From Aquitalea magnusonii (GTDB lineage Bacteria; Pseudomonadota; Gammaproteobacteria; Burkholderiales; Chromobacteriaceae), in NCBI RefSeq assembly GCF_003202035.1, contig NZ_QJKC01000018.1, positions 1-64,000 on the forward strand: a stretch of DNA of 64,000 nucleotides, written 5' to 3'. Each line of letters opens with the position of its first letter. The stretch's first letter is position 1. This document shows, piece after piece, positions 37,100-45,715 of this stretch. The notes below the pieces were generated by a model, which saw nothing but the letters and a program-made list of their open reading frames with translations, was not told the DNA's origin and did not search any database. The position numbers and the translations under genes are program-made.

Positions 37100-37360
37100 A
37101 CCGACGCCACCCACGGGCCCCGTCAAGCATGCCGACGGGTGGCCGGGGCGAGGTGTTAAGCGCCTGCTTTGTTTGAGCGATTTGACGTTAGCAAATCGCG
37201 AGTTCAGGCGCGCCTCGCCGCGGTCAGGCCCCGGAGGGAAGCCGCAGGCCATGCTTGTGGGGTGGCCTTGGAGGTGAAGGAGGGCTTGGCCAGGCAAGCC
37301 CTCTTTCCCGTTCGCCGCGCGGAAGCGGCAAGACAAAAAATCATCCGCGTGAGCGGATTT
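37100..37360 (+). repeat. Multi-hairpin intergenic repeat, copy C
   Basis: Direct repeat of copy B (231 bp at about 97% identity), 645 bp downstream of it. Its tail has ATCCGC-gtga-GCGGAT, with a different loop. It lacks the second module. The stretch 37361-37490 holds no recognisable gene. Confidence 0.75.
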
Positions 37361-37490
37361 CTACAGTCCGAACAATTGATTTTTCGTTGTGTGCAGGGCT
37401 GGTCCGCATGACGGCGGAACGCCCCGGTAAGGCTGGAGCTTCCGCCCTACGTGCTGGCGCCAATAACGTCGCCAAACAAACCCGTCTCCC

Positions 37491-37540
37491 CGTCCGCCGC
37501 GCGGAAGCGGCCCTTAAACCACCATCCGCGCAGCGGATGC
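37491..37540 (+). repeat. Isolated tail of the intergenic repeat
   Basis: CGTCCGCCGCGCGGAAGCGG, then CATCCGC-gca-GCGGATG. Same tail as at 30639, 36665 and 37314, without the body. Confidence 0.6.
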
Positions 37541-37673
37541 CAGCCCCTTACCTGCACCTCTTGCCAGTGCTTCCCGCCCCCTCTACCCTTGCTGTCCCCG
37601 GTACTGCTGATTAGCCTTGTCCCGTTGCGTTTACAAACGCAGCCAGGTTTGGCGACCTGATCAGTACTACCGG

Positions 37674-37698
37674 AAAAGCCGTGTCAAAGCGGCTTTTT
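37674..37698 (+). terminator. Terminator-like hairpin upstream of the C4 element
   Basis: AAAAGCCG pairs with CGGCTTTT around an 8-base loop, then TC. A perfect hairpin GCGTTT-ac-AAACGC lies just upstream at 37627-37640. Together they could end a short transcript before the C4 RNA. Confidence 0.55.
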
Positions 37699-37707
37699 CT
37701 GCTTGTG

Positions 37708-37829
37708 TCTGCCCCCTCCAATGGCAGGCCAGGCGGGGAGACCTATACGGTCTGCCGGTCAATGGTGGTGCTGCCGGTTCGCCAACCCCGCTTTGGCCTG
37801 CCACCCGCGTTTGCTTGCGTGCGTGGCAG
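37708..37829 (+). ncRNA. c4: C4-type antisense RNA element in front of an antirepressor-like gene
   Basis: A structured leader. The outer stem GGCAGGCC/GGCCTGCC (37723-37730, 37795-37802) encloses GCGGGG/CCCCGC and AGACC-tatac-GGTCT. The bases TCTGCCCCCTCC (37708-37719) can pair with GGAGGGCAGA at the Shine-Dalgarno of the next gene (37845-37854), leaving two C unpaired. CTGCCAC (37798) can alternatively pair with GTGGCAG (37823). This is how C4 RNA of phages P1/P7 is known to block ant translation. Family assignment is from memory of the Rfam C4 consensus. Confidence 0.62.
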
Positions 37830-37857
37830 CCTTCATCCTGCAACGGAGGGCAGAACC

Positions 37858-38559
37858 ATGACGCATCCCGACCCCGACATCCCCCAGGCCCCGCCCCTGA
37901 CGCTGTACTACCAAGGCAAGCCCGTCCGGGTGCTGCTCCACCACGGCCACTGCTGCCTGCTGGCGGACGACATCCTCGCCCTCTCCCCGCCCCGCCTGCG
38001 CCACCAGCTGCAACAGCAACTGGCCGAATACCCCGGCTGCGCCCTCACCCTGCCGCAACACGACAGCCCGCAATGCGGCTGGCCAGAAACTGCCTTGCAA
38101 CGCGCACTGCAACAAAGCAAACGCCCCGCCGCCCGCCAACTGCAACACTGGCTGCAGCAACAGGTACTGCCTGCCCTGCAGCAACTGCCACCCGATGCCC
38201 CGCGCTGGGAACAGGCGCTGGCCATGGCGGCCGAGGCCGGACAGCAGATTAGCCATGCGGTACTGCAAGCCGTGCTGGAACACGGCAGCGACTGGCAACA
38301 CAGCCACTGGCTGCTGACACTCAACTACACCCCCAGCCACCCGCGCCGCCATGCCCATGGCCGTCTGGTGGCACTTAACAGCAGCGCCACGTCATTGCAG
38401 GCGCTGGCGCAACATATTGCCGGGCCGGACGGCAGTGCCAGCCGCAATGGCGAGCTGCTACGCCTGGCGGCGGCTTGCCATCAACAATTGGCCAAGCGCA
38501 CGGAGAAACAGGCATGGCGCGCAGAGGCGGCGGAACCAAAGAAATCAGGTCTTGGCTAA
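37858..38559 (+). CDS. Phage antirepressor-like protein (degenerate Bro-N domain)
   Basis: A 233-aa protein. The N-terminus LTLYYQGKPVRVLLHHGHCCLLADDILALS resembles the start of Bro-N/antirepressor domains (LTFxGxPVRVvlxxGxPWFVAxDVcxaL), although several typical residues differ. The rest is rich in Gln, Ala and Leu. The start is ATG 37858, with GGAGG ten bases upstream; longer frames read through the C4 RNA and are not real. The C4 element in front supports an antirepressor role as in P1, but no integrase or other phage gene is adjacent, so it is a relic or a small island. Confidence 0.6.
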   Translation: MTHPDPDIPQAPPLTLYYQGKPVRVLLHHGHCCLLADDILALSPPRLRHQLQQQLAEYPGCALTLPQHDSPQCGWPETALQRALQQSKRPAARQLQHWLQQQVLPALQQLPPDAPRWEQALAMAAEAGQQISHAVLQAVLEHGSDWQHSHWLLTLNYTPSHPRRHAHGRLVALNSSATSLQALAQHIAGPDGSASRNGELLRLAAACHQQLAKRTEKQAWRAEAAEPKKSGLG

Positions 38560-38645
38560 TCCAGATGGCAAGCACTACCTGCCTGCTTAGTGATGCTGCT
38601 TGGCACTGCCATTGATTTAACGGTGCCAATATGTCACCATCAATA

Positions 38646-38664
38646 GATAAATCATTGATTTATC
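38646..38664. promoter_or_regulatory. Palindromic operator of the toxin-antitoxin operon
   Basis: GATAAATCA-T-TGATTTATC is a perfect 19-bp palindrome, 45 bp upstream of the antitoxin start. RHH antitoxins of the TacA type bind such sites for autoregulation. Confidence 0.6.
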
Positions 38665-38709
38665 AGCAATCACAGCATACTCAAGCCATTGCAGGCAGGG
38701 AGGAAACAC

Positions 38710-39042
38710 ATGGCAAACAGCAAACTACAGGATGCAACGGTCTCCCCTCGGGGCCGCATTACTGCCCGTGTACCACAGCATGTGGAAAAAATACTGCAAG
38801 AGGCCGCAGAACTAGCTGGTGCAACCTTGAACCAGTTTGTGGTGCAAGCGGCTTTGGCAGCAGCCGAGCAGTTGATAGAACGCGAACGTGTCATTCATTT
38901 GTCTGGAGAAAATGCAGCTTGGCTGTGCCAACTGCTTGACCATCCACCAAGCAGCGCAGCACTGCAGGCTGCATTTCAGCAGTACCAAGCGAGAAAGGGA
39001 GAGCATGAGGGTTCTGATACAAGCCTTGAGTTCGAACCATGA
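38710..39042 (+). CDS. tacA: TacA-type (DUF1778, ribbon-helix-helix) antitoxin
   Basis: A 110-aa antitoxin. The N-terminal RHH is recognisable in RGRITARVPQHVEKILQEAAELAGATLNQFVVQAALAAAEQLI, and the C-terminal ~50 residues (ENAAWLCQLLDHPPSSAALQAAF) form the toxin-binding tail. GAGG lies upstream of ATG 38710. The toxin gene overlaps its end by 38 bp. Family: DUF1778 antitoxins paired with GNAT toxins. Confidence 0.85.
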   Translation: MANSKLQDATVSPRGRITARVPQHVEKILQEAAELAGATLNQFVVQAALAAAEQLIERERVIHLSGENAAWLCQLLDHPPSSAALQAAFQQYQARKGEHEGSDTSLEFEP

Positions 39043-39496
39043 TCGCAAGTCATTCGACTGTGGTGTAGTCACGTTGAATAACTGGCTGGCACAGATGGCA
39101 AACCAACATCAGGCCAAAGGTTTTGCACGTACCTTTGTTGCAGTCGATAGTGCAGTGCCCGACAAAATACTGGGATATTACGCGCTCGCATCGGCACACA
39201 TCATGTCCGAATCGTTAGCTGACAACCATAAACTGCCAAGAATCATTCCGGCAGTCCGTCTGGGCAGATTGGCGATAGACCGTCGCGTCCAAGGCATCGG
39301 GATGGGTGCTGCTTTACTAGTCGATGCACTCACGCGCATTCGCGATGACATCGCTCCCACGATTGGCGTGCATTCGGTATTTGTCGATGCAGTAAACGAA
39401 CATGCCGCCAATTTCTACCAAAAGTTCGGTTTCACACGCTCTCCTGGTAATCCCCTGCTATTGGCACTCCCCATTGCCTCCATTCCTTTGCCTTAA
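39005..39496 (+). CDS. tacT: TacT-type GNAT acetyltransferase toxin
   Basis: A 163-aa GNAT-fold protein. It has FDCGVVTLNNWL near the N-terminus, the acetyl-CoA loop RRVQGIGMGAALLVDAL, and NEHAANFYQKFGF at the C-terminus. These are standard for TacT/AtaT-type toxins that acetylate the amino acid on aminoacyl-tRNA and stop translation. The ATG at 39005 overlaps the antitoxin gene by 38 bp and is preceded by GGGAGA. Confidence 0.87.
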   Translation: MRVLIQALSSNHDRKSFDCGVVTLNNWLAQMANQHQAKGFARTFVAVDSAVPDKILGYYALASAHIMSESLADNHKLPRIIPAVRLGRLAIDRRVQGIGMGAALLVDALTRIRDDIAPTIGVHSVFVDAVNEHAANFYQKFGFTRSPGNPLLLALPIASIPLP

Positions 39497-39657
39497 GCTG
39501 TTTACCCTGAAGCAAGGCAGTGATGGAAATGGTGCGGTTAGGCATTGTTTTTCCCCAGCCCGCGTTAACATGCCCGCGCATTGACCGCGCTCGCCCTATC
39601 CATCCATCATCGATGCCACCTGTGCACAGGCGGCTGCATGTCGCCACAATCCGCCCC

Positions 39658-39676
39658 CGTGTCGGCTTTTGACACG
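39658..39676 (+). promoter_or_regulatory. Candidate GbdR operator upstream of betB
   Basis: GTCG-GCTTTT-GACA (39661-39674) fits the GTCG-N6-GACA pattern of the other betaine promoters. Here it lies inside a perfect inverted repeat CGTGTC-N7-GACACG. Its proximal edge is about 75 bp upstream of the betB start. A BetI-type operator is the alternative reading; no betI is in the window. Confidence 0.45.
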
Positions 39677-39750
39677 CAAGCTTCCCTGCCTGATGGCTAA
39701 ATCAGTGCCATCATCGGCAATCGCCTACCCAGAACACTAAGGAAGACAAC

Positions 39751-41214
39751 GTGCAAGATGGCATCCTGAAAAGCTATATCGGCGGTCGTTATATCGATAA
39801 TCCGGCCCTGCCGCTGGCCGACAACTTCAATCCCGCCACTGGCGCACTGCTGTGCCAGGTGCAGCAGGCCGGTGCCGCCGAGGCCGAGCAGGCCATTCAG
39901 AGCGCCGAAGCCGGTTTTGCCGTGTGGAGCGAAATGACCGGGGCCGAGCGTGGCCGCATCATGAACAAGGCGGTGGGCATTCTGCGGGCGCGCAATCGCG
40001 AGCTGGCCGAGCTGGAAGTGCGCGACAACGGCAAGCCGATTCAGGAAGCCGAGGCGGTGGATGTGCTGTCCGGCGCCGATTGCATCGAATACTTTGCCGG
40101 CATGGCCGCTGGTATTCACGGCGAGCATTTCCCGCTCAAGGGTGCGTTTGCCTACACCCGGCGCGAGCCCTTGGGCGTGTGCCTGGGCATAGGCGCGTGG
40201 AACTACCCCATCCAGATTGCCTGCTGGAAATCCGCCCCGGCGCTGGCCTGCGGCAATGCCATGATTTACAAGCCCTCCGGCATGACGCCGATGAGCGCCG
40301 CCCTGCTGGCGGAAATCTACAGCGAAGCCGGGGTGCCGGATGGCGTGTTCAACGTGATCCAGGGCAGCTCGTCCGTGGCACGGCAGTTGATTGCCGACGA
40401 GCGCGTGGCCAAGGTGTCGATTACCGGTTCGGTGGATACCGGCAAGGCCATCATGAAAGACGCCGCCAGCACGCTCAAGCGCGTCACCATGGAGCTGGGC
40501 GGCAAGTCGCCGCTGATCATCTTTGACGATGCCGACCTCGAACAGGCGGTGTCCGCCGCCATGCTGGCCAACTTCTATACCCAGGGCGAAATCTGCACCA
40601 ACGGCACCCGCGTGTTTGTGGCGCGCAGCATTCACGCCGCCTTCATGCAGCGGCTGAAGGAGCGCACCGCGCTGTTGAAGATCGGCGACCCGATGCACCC
40701 GGACACCCAGGTGGGCGCGCAGGTATCGCCCAGCCATGCGCAAAGCGTGCTCAAGTACATCGATATCGGCCAGAGCGAAGGCGCGGTACTGGCGGCCGGT
40801 GGCCAGCGGGTGATCGTGCCCGGTTGCGAAGCCGGCTGGTTTATTGCCCCGACTATTTTCGACCAGTGCCGCGACGAAATGCGCATTGTCAGCGAGGAAA
40901 TCTTTGGCCCGGTGATGTCGGTGCTGGTATTCGACGACGAGGCCGAAGTGATCCAGCGCGCCAATGCCAGCCGGCTGGGGCTGGCGGCGGGGGTGTTCAC
41001 CCGCGACCTGGCGCGCGCCCACCGCGTGGTGGCCAAGCTGCAAGCCGGGGTGTGCTGGATCAACAACTACAACATCACGCCGATTGAAATGCCGTTTGGT
41101 GGCTATAAGGAATCCGGCCTGGGCTATGAAAACAGCCTCACTGCCATCGACTGCTACACCCAGCGCAAGAGCGTGTATGTGGAGCTGACCGGGGTGGCCA
41201 GTCCTTACGCCTGA
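39751..41214 (+). CDS. betB: Betaine aldehyde dehydrogenase
   Basis: A 487-aa NAD(P)-dependent dehydrogenase that converts betaine aldehyde to glycine betaine. Catalytic Glu is in [12 protein letters not shown] and catalytic Cys in [12 protein letters not shown]; the cofactor loop [10 protein letters not shown] is present. Length and sequence are typical of BetB. The start is a GTG at 39751 with GGAA upstream; no ATG is suitably placed. It is followed after 200 bp by betA on the same strand. Confidence 0.93.
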   Translation: MQDGILKSYIGGRYIDNPALPLADNFNPATGALLCQVQQAGAAEAEQAIQSAEAGFAVWSEMTGAERGRIMNKAVGILRARNRELAELEVRDNGKPIQEAEAVDVLSGADCIEYFAGMAAGIHGEHFPLKGAFAYTRREPLGVCLGIGAWNYPIQIACWKSAPALACGNAMIYKPSGMTPMSAALLAEIYSEAGVPDGVFNVIQGSSSVARQLIADERVAKVSITGSVDTGKAIMKDAASTLKRVTMELGGKSPLIIFDDADLEQAVSAAMLANFYTQGEICTNGTRVFVARSIHAAFMQRLKERTALLKIGDPMHPDTQVGAQVSPSHAQSVLKYIDIGQSEGAVLAAGGQRVIVPGCEAGWFIAPTIFDQCRDEMRIVSEEIFGPVMSVLVFDDEAEVIQRANASRLGLAAGVFTRDLARAHRVVAKLQAGVCWINNYNITPIEMPFGGYKESGLGYENSLTAIDCYTQRKSVYVELTGVASPYA

Positions 41215-41414
41215 GTGCTGCCAGCAGAACGCCTGTTGCAGCGTTGCGCCGCCTTGCCGTACTGCTTGTACTGTCTGCGTCGGCGCGCCTTGCACCAGGG
41301 GCTCTGCCTTATTTTGTCTGCCGCCCCCATGGCTCACCCTGTTCTCCACACCACAAGGGCAGACCGCACGGCCTGCCCTTGTCTGGCCTGAACCATCCGT
41401 CGCAAGGAGTACCC

Positions 41415-43130
41415 ATGTCGCAACAGTTCGATTACATCATCGTCGGGGCCGGTTCCGCCGGTTGTGTGCTGGCTGCCCGCCTCACCGAAGATGCCGATGT
41501 CAGCGTGCTGCTGCTGGAAGCCGGCGGCCCGGACTGGCGGCTGGACTGGCGCACCCAGATGCCCGCCGCGCTGGCCTATCCGCTGCAAGGCACCACCTAT
41601 AACTGGGCCTATACCACGCTACCGGAACCCCACATGGGCAACCGCATCATGACCCAGGGCCGCGGCATGGGGCTGGGTGGTTCGTCCTTGATCAACGGCA
41701 TGGTGTACATCCGCGGCAATGCGCTGGATTTTGACGGCTGGGCGGAAAACACCGGGCTGGAAAACTGGAGCTATCTGGACTGTCTGCCCTATTTCCGCAA
41801 GGCGGAAAGCTACGACAAGGGCGCCAATGACTTCCACGGCGGCGACGGCCCGCTGCATGTCACCACGCCACGGCCAGACAACAACCCGCTATACCATGCC
41901 TTTATCGCCGCCGGCGAGCAGGCCGGTTACCCGCGCACCGACGACCTCAACGGCTACCGCCAGGAAGGCTTCGGGCCGATGGACCGCACCACCACGCCAT
42001 CTGGCCGCCGTTGCAGTACCTCGCTGGCCTATCTGGACCAGGCGCGCAGCCGCGCCAACCTGACGGTGAAAACCCGCGCGCTGGCCGACCAGATCCGCTT
42101 TGCCGGCAACCGCGCCGTGGGGGTGAGCTATCTGCAAGGCGGCAGCCTGCAACAGGCCGAGGCGCGGCGCGAGGTGATTGTCTGCAACGGGGCCATTGCC
42201 AGCCCGCAGCTGTTGCAACGCTCCGGCGTGGGCCATGCCGACCAGCTCAAACAACACGGCATCAGCAGCGTGGTACACCTGCCCGGTGTGGGCGAGAACC
42301 TGCAAGACCATCTGGAAATGTATCTGCAATACCATTGCACCAAACCGGTGTCGATTTACCCGGCGCTGCAGTGGTGGAACAAGCCGCCCATCGGCGTGGA
42401 GTGGTATCTCAACGGCACCGGCCTGGGCGCCACCAACCACTTTGAAGCCGGTGGTTTCATCCGCAGCAGCAGCGAGTTTGCCTGGCCCAACCTGCAATAC
42501 CACTTCATTCCGCTGGCCATGAATTACGACGGCAGCAATCCGGTGAAGGCGCACGGCTTCCAGTGCCATGTCGGCTCCATGCGCTCGCCCAGCACCGGTT
42601 TTGTGCGGCTGGCCAGCCGCGACCCGCGCGTCAAACCCTTGCTGCAGTTCAATTACATGGCGCATGCAGTGGACTGGCAGGAGTTCCGCGCAGGGGTGCG
42701 GCTGACGCGGGAAATCATCGCCCAGCAGGCGTTTGACGAATTCCGTGGCGAGGAAATCAAGCCGGGGATGAAGATTCAGAGCGATGCCGAAATCGACGCC
42801 TTCGTGCGCGAACATGCCGAAACCGCGCTGCATCCGTCCTGTACCTGCAAGATGGGCTACGACGACATGGCGGTGGTGGACAAGGACGGACTGGTGCACG
42901 GCGTGGAGGGCTTGCGCGTGGTGGATGCCTCCATCATGCCGCGCGTCACCACCGGCAACCTCAATGCGCCAGTCATCATGATGGCGGAAAAGCTGGCCGA
43001 TGCCATTCGTGGCCGCACCGCATTGCCACGCTCACAGGCTGCTTACTTTACCGCTGGCACGCAGCCGGTACGGCTGATGGGCACGGCAGATTTTCCCTGG
43101 CCGACGGCCAGCGTGCCTGCCGCCCATTGA
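41415..43130 (+). CDS. betA: Choline dehydrogenase
   Basis: A 571-aa GMC oxidoreductase that oxidises choline to betaine aldehyde at the membrane. FAD-binding is [21 protein letters not shown] signatures are [17 protein letters not shown] and [14 protein letters not shown]; the active-site region is [15 protein letters not shown] precedes the ATG; the longer frame upstream is not supported. A hairpin AAGGGCAG/CTGCCCTT lies 35 bp upstream, in the betB-betA gap. The C-terminal ~40 residues are an extension beyond the usual BetA end. Confidence 0.93.
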   Translation: MSQQFDYIIVGAGSAGCVLAARLTEDADVSVLLLEAGGPDWRLDWRTQMPAALAYPLQGTTYNWAYTTLPEPHMGNRIMTQGRGMGLGGSSLINGMVYIRGNALDFDGWAENTGLENWSYLDCLPYFRKAESYDKGANDFHGGDGPLHVTTPRPDNNPLYHAFIAAGEQAGYPRTDDLNGYRQEGFGPMDRTTTPSGRRCSTSLAYLDQARSRANLTVKTRALADQIRFAGNRAVGVSYLQGGSLQQAEARREVIVCNGAIASPQLLQRSGVGHADQLKQHGISSVVHLPGVGENLQDHLEMYLQYHCTKPVSIYPALQWWNKPPIGVEWYLNGTGLGATNHFEAGGFIRSSSEFAWPNLQYHFIPLAMNYDGSNPVKAHGFQCHVGSMRSPSTGFVRLASRDPRVKPLLQFNYMAHAVDWQEFRAGVRLTREIIAQQAFDEFRGEEIKPGMKIQSDAEIDAFVREHAETALHPSCTCKMGYDDMAVVDKDGLVHGVEGLRVVDASIMPRVTTGNLNAPVIMMAEKLADAIRGRTALPRSQAAYFTAGTQPVRLMGTADFPWPTASVPAAH

Positions 43131-43225
43131 TAAGCAGACAAGGTCATGCGGCGCTTGACTGCGCCGCCGCGCTTTCTACAATGCCAGTCAGCGGCTGCAT
43201 GGCAGCTGCATGTCTGGAGAAGAAA

Positions 43226-43495
43226 ATGCATACCCTGAAACCGCGTAATCCCTACGCCTGCTCGCCCTTGCTGAAAAAGGGCGGCGCCCACCGCAGCAGC
43301 CGCTCCGGCCAACGCCAGAACGCCCGTCAGGCCATGCTGGCCGAGCTGGATGAGCTGGACTGGCTCGCCCCCTCCCCGGCAACCCTGGCTGTCGAGTCCC
43401 GCAGCGAGGACGACACACCGGGCAGTTTTTCCTGCCACCCCACCATGACAAAGGCCGCTTCCCAGCGGCCTTTGCCTTGTTACCCCGGCTTCTGA
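43226..43495 (+). CDS. Small basic protein with ArfA-like non-stop gene architecture
   Basis: An 89-codon gene with GGAG six bases before ATG 43226. The product begins MHTLKPRNPYACSPLLKKGG and continues AHRSSRSGQRQNARQ, a basic stretch that recalls (but does not match) the KKGKGSY region of ArfA. A 9-bp perfect hairpin (43450-43473) lies inside the coding region, before the stop codon. In arfA genes such a hairpin gives truncated, stop-less mRNA, so that the protein is made only when tmRNA is overwhelmed. I infer a ribosome-rescue role from this layout. A chance short frame over a terminator is the alternative. Confidence 0.45.
   Translation: MHTLKPRNPYACSPLLKKGGAHRSSRSGQRQNARQAMLAELDELDWLAPSPATLAVESRSEDDTPGSFSCHPTMTKAASQRPLPCYPGF
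43450..43473. terminator. Hairpin/terminator inside the end of the small gene
   Basis: AAAGGCCGC pairs perfectly with GCGGCCTTT around TTCCCA. On the plus strand it is followed by GCCTTGTT, a weak T-run. It lies between two convergent genes and could also serve the chemoreceptor gene on the minus strand. Confidence 0.6.
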
Positions 43496-45451
43496 TCACA
43501 CGGTAAAACGCCCGGCCAGCACGCTGAGGTCTTCCGACAGGTTTTTCAACTGATCCACCGTCTCCGCAGTCACCTTCATCGCCCGGCTGTTCTCTTCCGA
43601 CATCTGCGCCACCTGTTCCACATTTTTTGCCAGTACCTGGCTGGTATGGCTCTGCTCGCTCAGGGAGTTCTGGATATCCGCCACCACCAGCTGCAGCTGG
43701 TCGATCTGCTGCTGGATGGTGATGATGGCCGCGCCGGCATCGCTGGCATGTTGCTGGCCGCTTTGCACGGTTTGCATGCCCACGGTCATATTGCCGGCAG
43801 CATGACGCGCCGTGCCCTGGATCTGCTGCACGATGCCGCCGATTTCCGTGGTGGACTGCGCAGTGCGCTCGGCCAGCTTGCGTACCTCATCGGCCACCAC
43901 GGCAAAACCACGGCCCTGCTCACCGGCACGCGCGGCCTCGATGGCGGCATTGAGTGCCAGCAGATTGGTCTGGTCGGCCACATCGCGAATCACATCGACA
44001 ATGCCGACGATGGATTCGGACTGCTTGCTCAGCACCTGGATGGTGTCCGACACGGTGGAGATTTCGCGCACGATGCTGTCCATGCTGCGCCCCGCCCCCT
44101 GGATGACCGCGGCACCGGTGCCAGACTGCTCCACCGCGCTACACGACAGCTCATGCGCTTCGACCGAACGCTCGGCGCTCACCGCCAGGCTGGTGCTCAG
44201 CTCCTCCACCGCCGCTGCCATGCTGGAGGCTGCCTCGGATTGGCGGTCACTGCTCCTGGCCACCTGGCTGGCGCCATCCGCCACATCGTGGGCCGCGCCA
44301 TCCAGTTGGCGTGATGTTTCCACCAGTTGCTGCACGGTTTCGCGCAACTGGTTGCGCATCTGGCGGATGGCCGCCAGCAGGCTGGCTTCGTCCTTGTCTT
44401 GCAGATCGATACGCGTATCCAGCCGGCCAGTGGCAATCTGTTCCACCACGCTCTGCACATAAAACGGCTCCCCTCCCAGCTGGGCGGTAATCGACAGATA
44501 CAGGGCAATGAACAGATAGGTAGACAGCAGGAAGGCAAAGGCGGCGCAAGCCAGATAAACATCGCGCTGCCACTGGATGCGGGCGATGCGCGCCTCCAGC
44601 AGGCTGCCCAATTGCTGCAGGGTGGCCTGCTGGAAATGCGTGGCCACATCCAGCGTGGCGGCCGGCAAGCCACTGCCTGCCACGGCCTGTCCGGCAATCG
44701 CCTTGTCCAGTGCAGCGGCATTCACGGCAGACTGCGCCGCCAGCTTCTCGTCGCTGCCGGCAAGGCTGGCCTTGACCGTGGCGTTATAGGCCACCGCCTT
44801 GGCCAGGTCATGTTGCAGGTTTTGCAGGCTGTCACTGATCAGTGGTGCCAGGCCAACCGCCTGATCACGCGCGGTGCCCACCAGTGGCTGCCCCTTGGCC
44901 TGCAGCAGCAGGGCATTGGCCTGGGTGCTGCGATTCAGCCAGTTGGGCCACTGCACGGTCACGGCATCCATCAGATAAAAAGTATCGATGTCCGGGTCCA
45001 GCGTCAGGTTGGACTGATCGCTGGCCAGGCCGATCAGATCCAGCAAGCTGTCTGCCACGGCCTGGTAGTTCGCCAGAGCCGGTGTGCCTTTCAGCTTTTG
45101 CCACGCGCCGTCCAGCGCAGTCCAGCCCTTGTCCAGCCCCAGCTGGCCATTGAGCGCCTGATGCGTCTGCTGCAGCGTGCTCCATTGCGCCTCCAGCGCG
45201 GACGACACAGCGCCCTTGTCGGCGGCGGCCCGCTGCGCCTGTTCCTGCTCCAAGGCCAGCAACAAGCTCATCGCCGGCTGCAGATACTGCACGCCGACCA
45301 CTTCCTTGCTGGAGAAATCGACATTGTCCTGGTTGCTGCGATACAGACCATAGGTGAGATAAAACAGTGCGATGGCAAAAACAGCCCCTATCACCGCAAA
45401 GCGCGTGGGGTAACTCAAGCGCTGCATCCAGCGCGCGACAAGACGGAACAT
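43496..45451 (-). CDS. Methyl-accepting chemotaxis protein
   Basis: A 651-aa chemoreceptor. A first membrane helix ([20 protein letters not shown]) is followed by a ~250-residue periplasmic helical domain, a second helix ([22 protein letters not shown]), a HAMP-like linker and a signalling domain. The hairpin tip is [20 protein letters not shown]. The ligand is unknown. I use ATG 45451 (MFRLVARW) because GGAG lies six bases upstream; a TTG two codons earlier is less likely. It lacks a CheR-binding NWETF pentapeptide at the C-terminus (ends LAGRFTV). Confidence 0.9.
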   Translation of the reverse strand: MFRLVARWMQRLSYPTRFAVIGAVFAIALFYLTYGLYRSNQDNVDFSSKEVVGVQYLQPAMSLLLALEQEQAQRAAADKGAVSSALEAQWSTLQQTHQALNGQLGLDKGWTALDGAWQKLKGTPALANYQAVADSLLDLIGLASDQSNLTLDPDIDTFYLMDAVTVQWPNWLNRSTQANALLLQAKGQPLVGTARDQAVGLAPLISDSLQNLQHDLAKAVAYNATVKASLAGSDEKLAAQSAVNAAALDKAIAGQAVAGSGLPAATLDVATHFQQATLQQLGSLLEARIARIQWQRDVYLACAAFAFLLSTYLFIALYLSITAQLGGEPFYVQSVVEQIATGRLDTRIDLQDKDEASLLAAIRQMRNQLRETVQQLVETSRQLDGAAHDVADGASQVARSSDRQSEAASSMAAAVEELSTSLAVSAERSVEAHELSCSAVEQSGTGAAVIQGAGRSMDSIVREISTVSDTIQVLSKQSESIVGIVDVIRDVADQTNLLALNAAIEAARAGEQGRGFAVVADEVRKLAERTAQSTTEIGGIVQQIQGTARHAAGNMTVGMQTVQSGQQHASDAGAAIITIQQQIDQLQLVVADIQNSLSEQSHTSQVLAKNVEQVAQMSEENSRAMKVTAETVDQLKNLSEDLSVLAGRFTV

Positions 45452-45615
45452 GGACAACTCCTCTGGAATATTGGCCTTGCCCTATATCTTTTGTATGGTG
45501 GGCAAGTCTTTCATTTATAGGCGTAAAATCTCGCCACACCGCATCCCGCCGTGGTTTTCAGCAAAATTATTCACCACCTCATACTTTTCAGCGCGCTGAT
45601 GACAACACACCCTTA

Positions 45616-45638
45616 AAGATGTATTATTTTTACATCTT
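45616..45638. promoter_or_regulatory. NsrR box 1 upstream of hmp
   Basis: AAGATGTATTA-T-TTTTACATCTT fits the 11-1-11 NsrR consensus, with perfectly matching outer arms AAGATGTA/TACATCTT. It lies 78 bp upstream of hmp. Confidence 0.75.
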
Positions 45639-45681
45639 CAAGCACCACACAATCTGTCCGGCACCATGCAGTTCGCCAGAA

Positions 45682-45704
45682 AAGATGCATTTTTTCTACA
45701 TCAT
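45682..45704. promoter_or_regulatory. NsrR box 2 upstream of hmp
   Basis: AAGATGCATTTTTTCTACATCAT is a second, less perfect NsrR-like site, ending 11 bp before the hmp start codon, over the probable ribosome-binding region. Box spacing is 66 bp centre to centre. Confidence 0.7.
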
Positions 45705-45715
45705 AAGGAACCCTC

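Noticed and set aside
36455-37360. Omega RNA/HEARO or another transposon guide RNA
   Set aside because: GC-rich and multi-hairpin, but I see no IscB/TnpB gene and cannot match any consensus from memory.
36455-37540. Repeated units that could be taken for a CRISPR array
   Set aside because: There are only two long copies plus fragments, unit lengths of about 230 bp, irregular spacing and no cas genes.
39697-41349. A 550-codon open frame on the minus strand
   Set aside because: Antisense shadow of betB, which has all catalytic residues.
41355-41380. A terminator between betB and betA
   Set aside because: The 8-bp stem AAGGGCAG/CTGCCCTT lacks a T-run; noted with betA but not called as a terminator.
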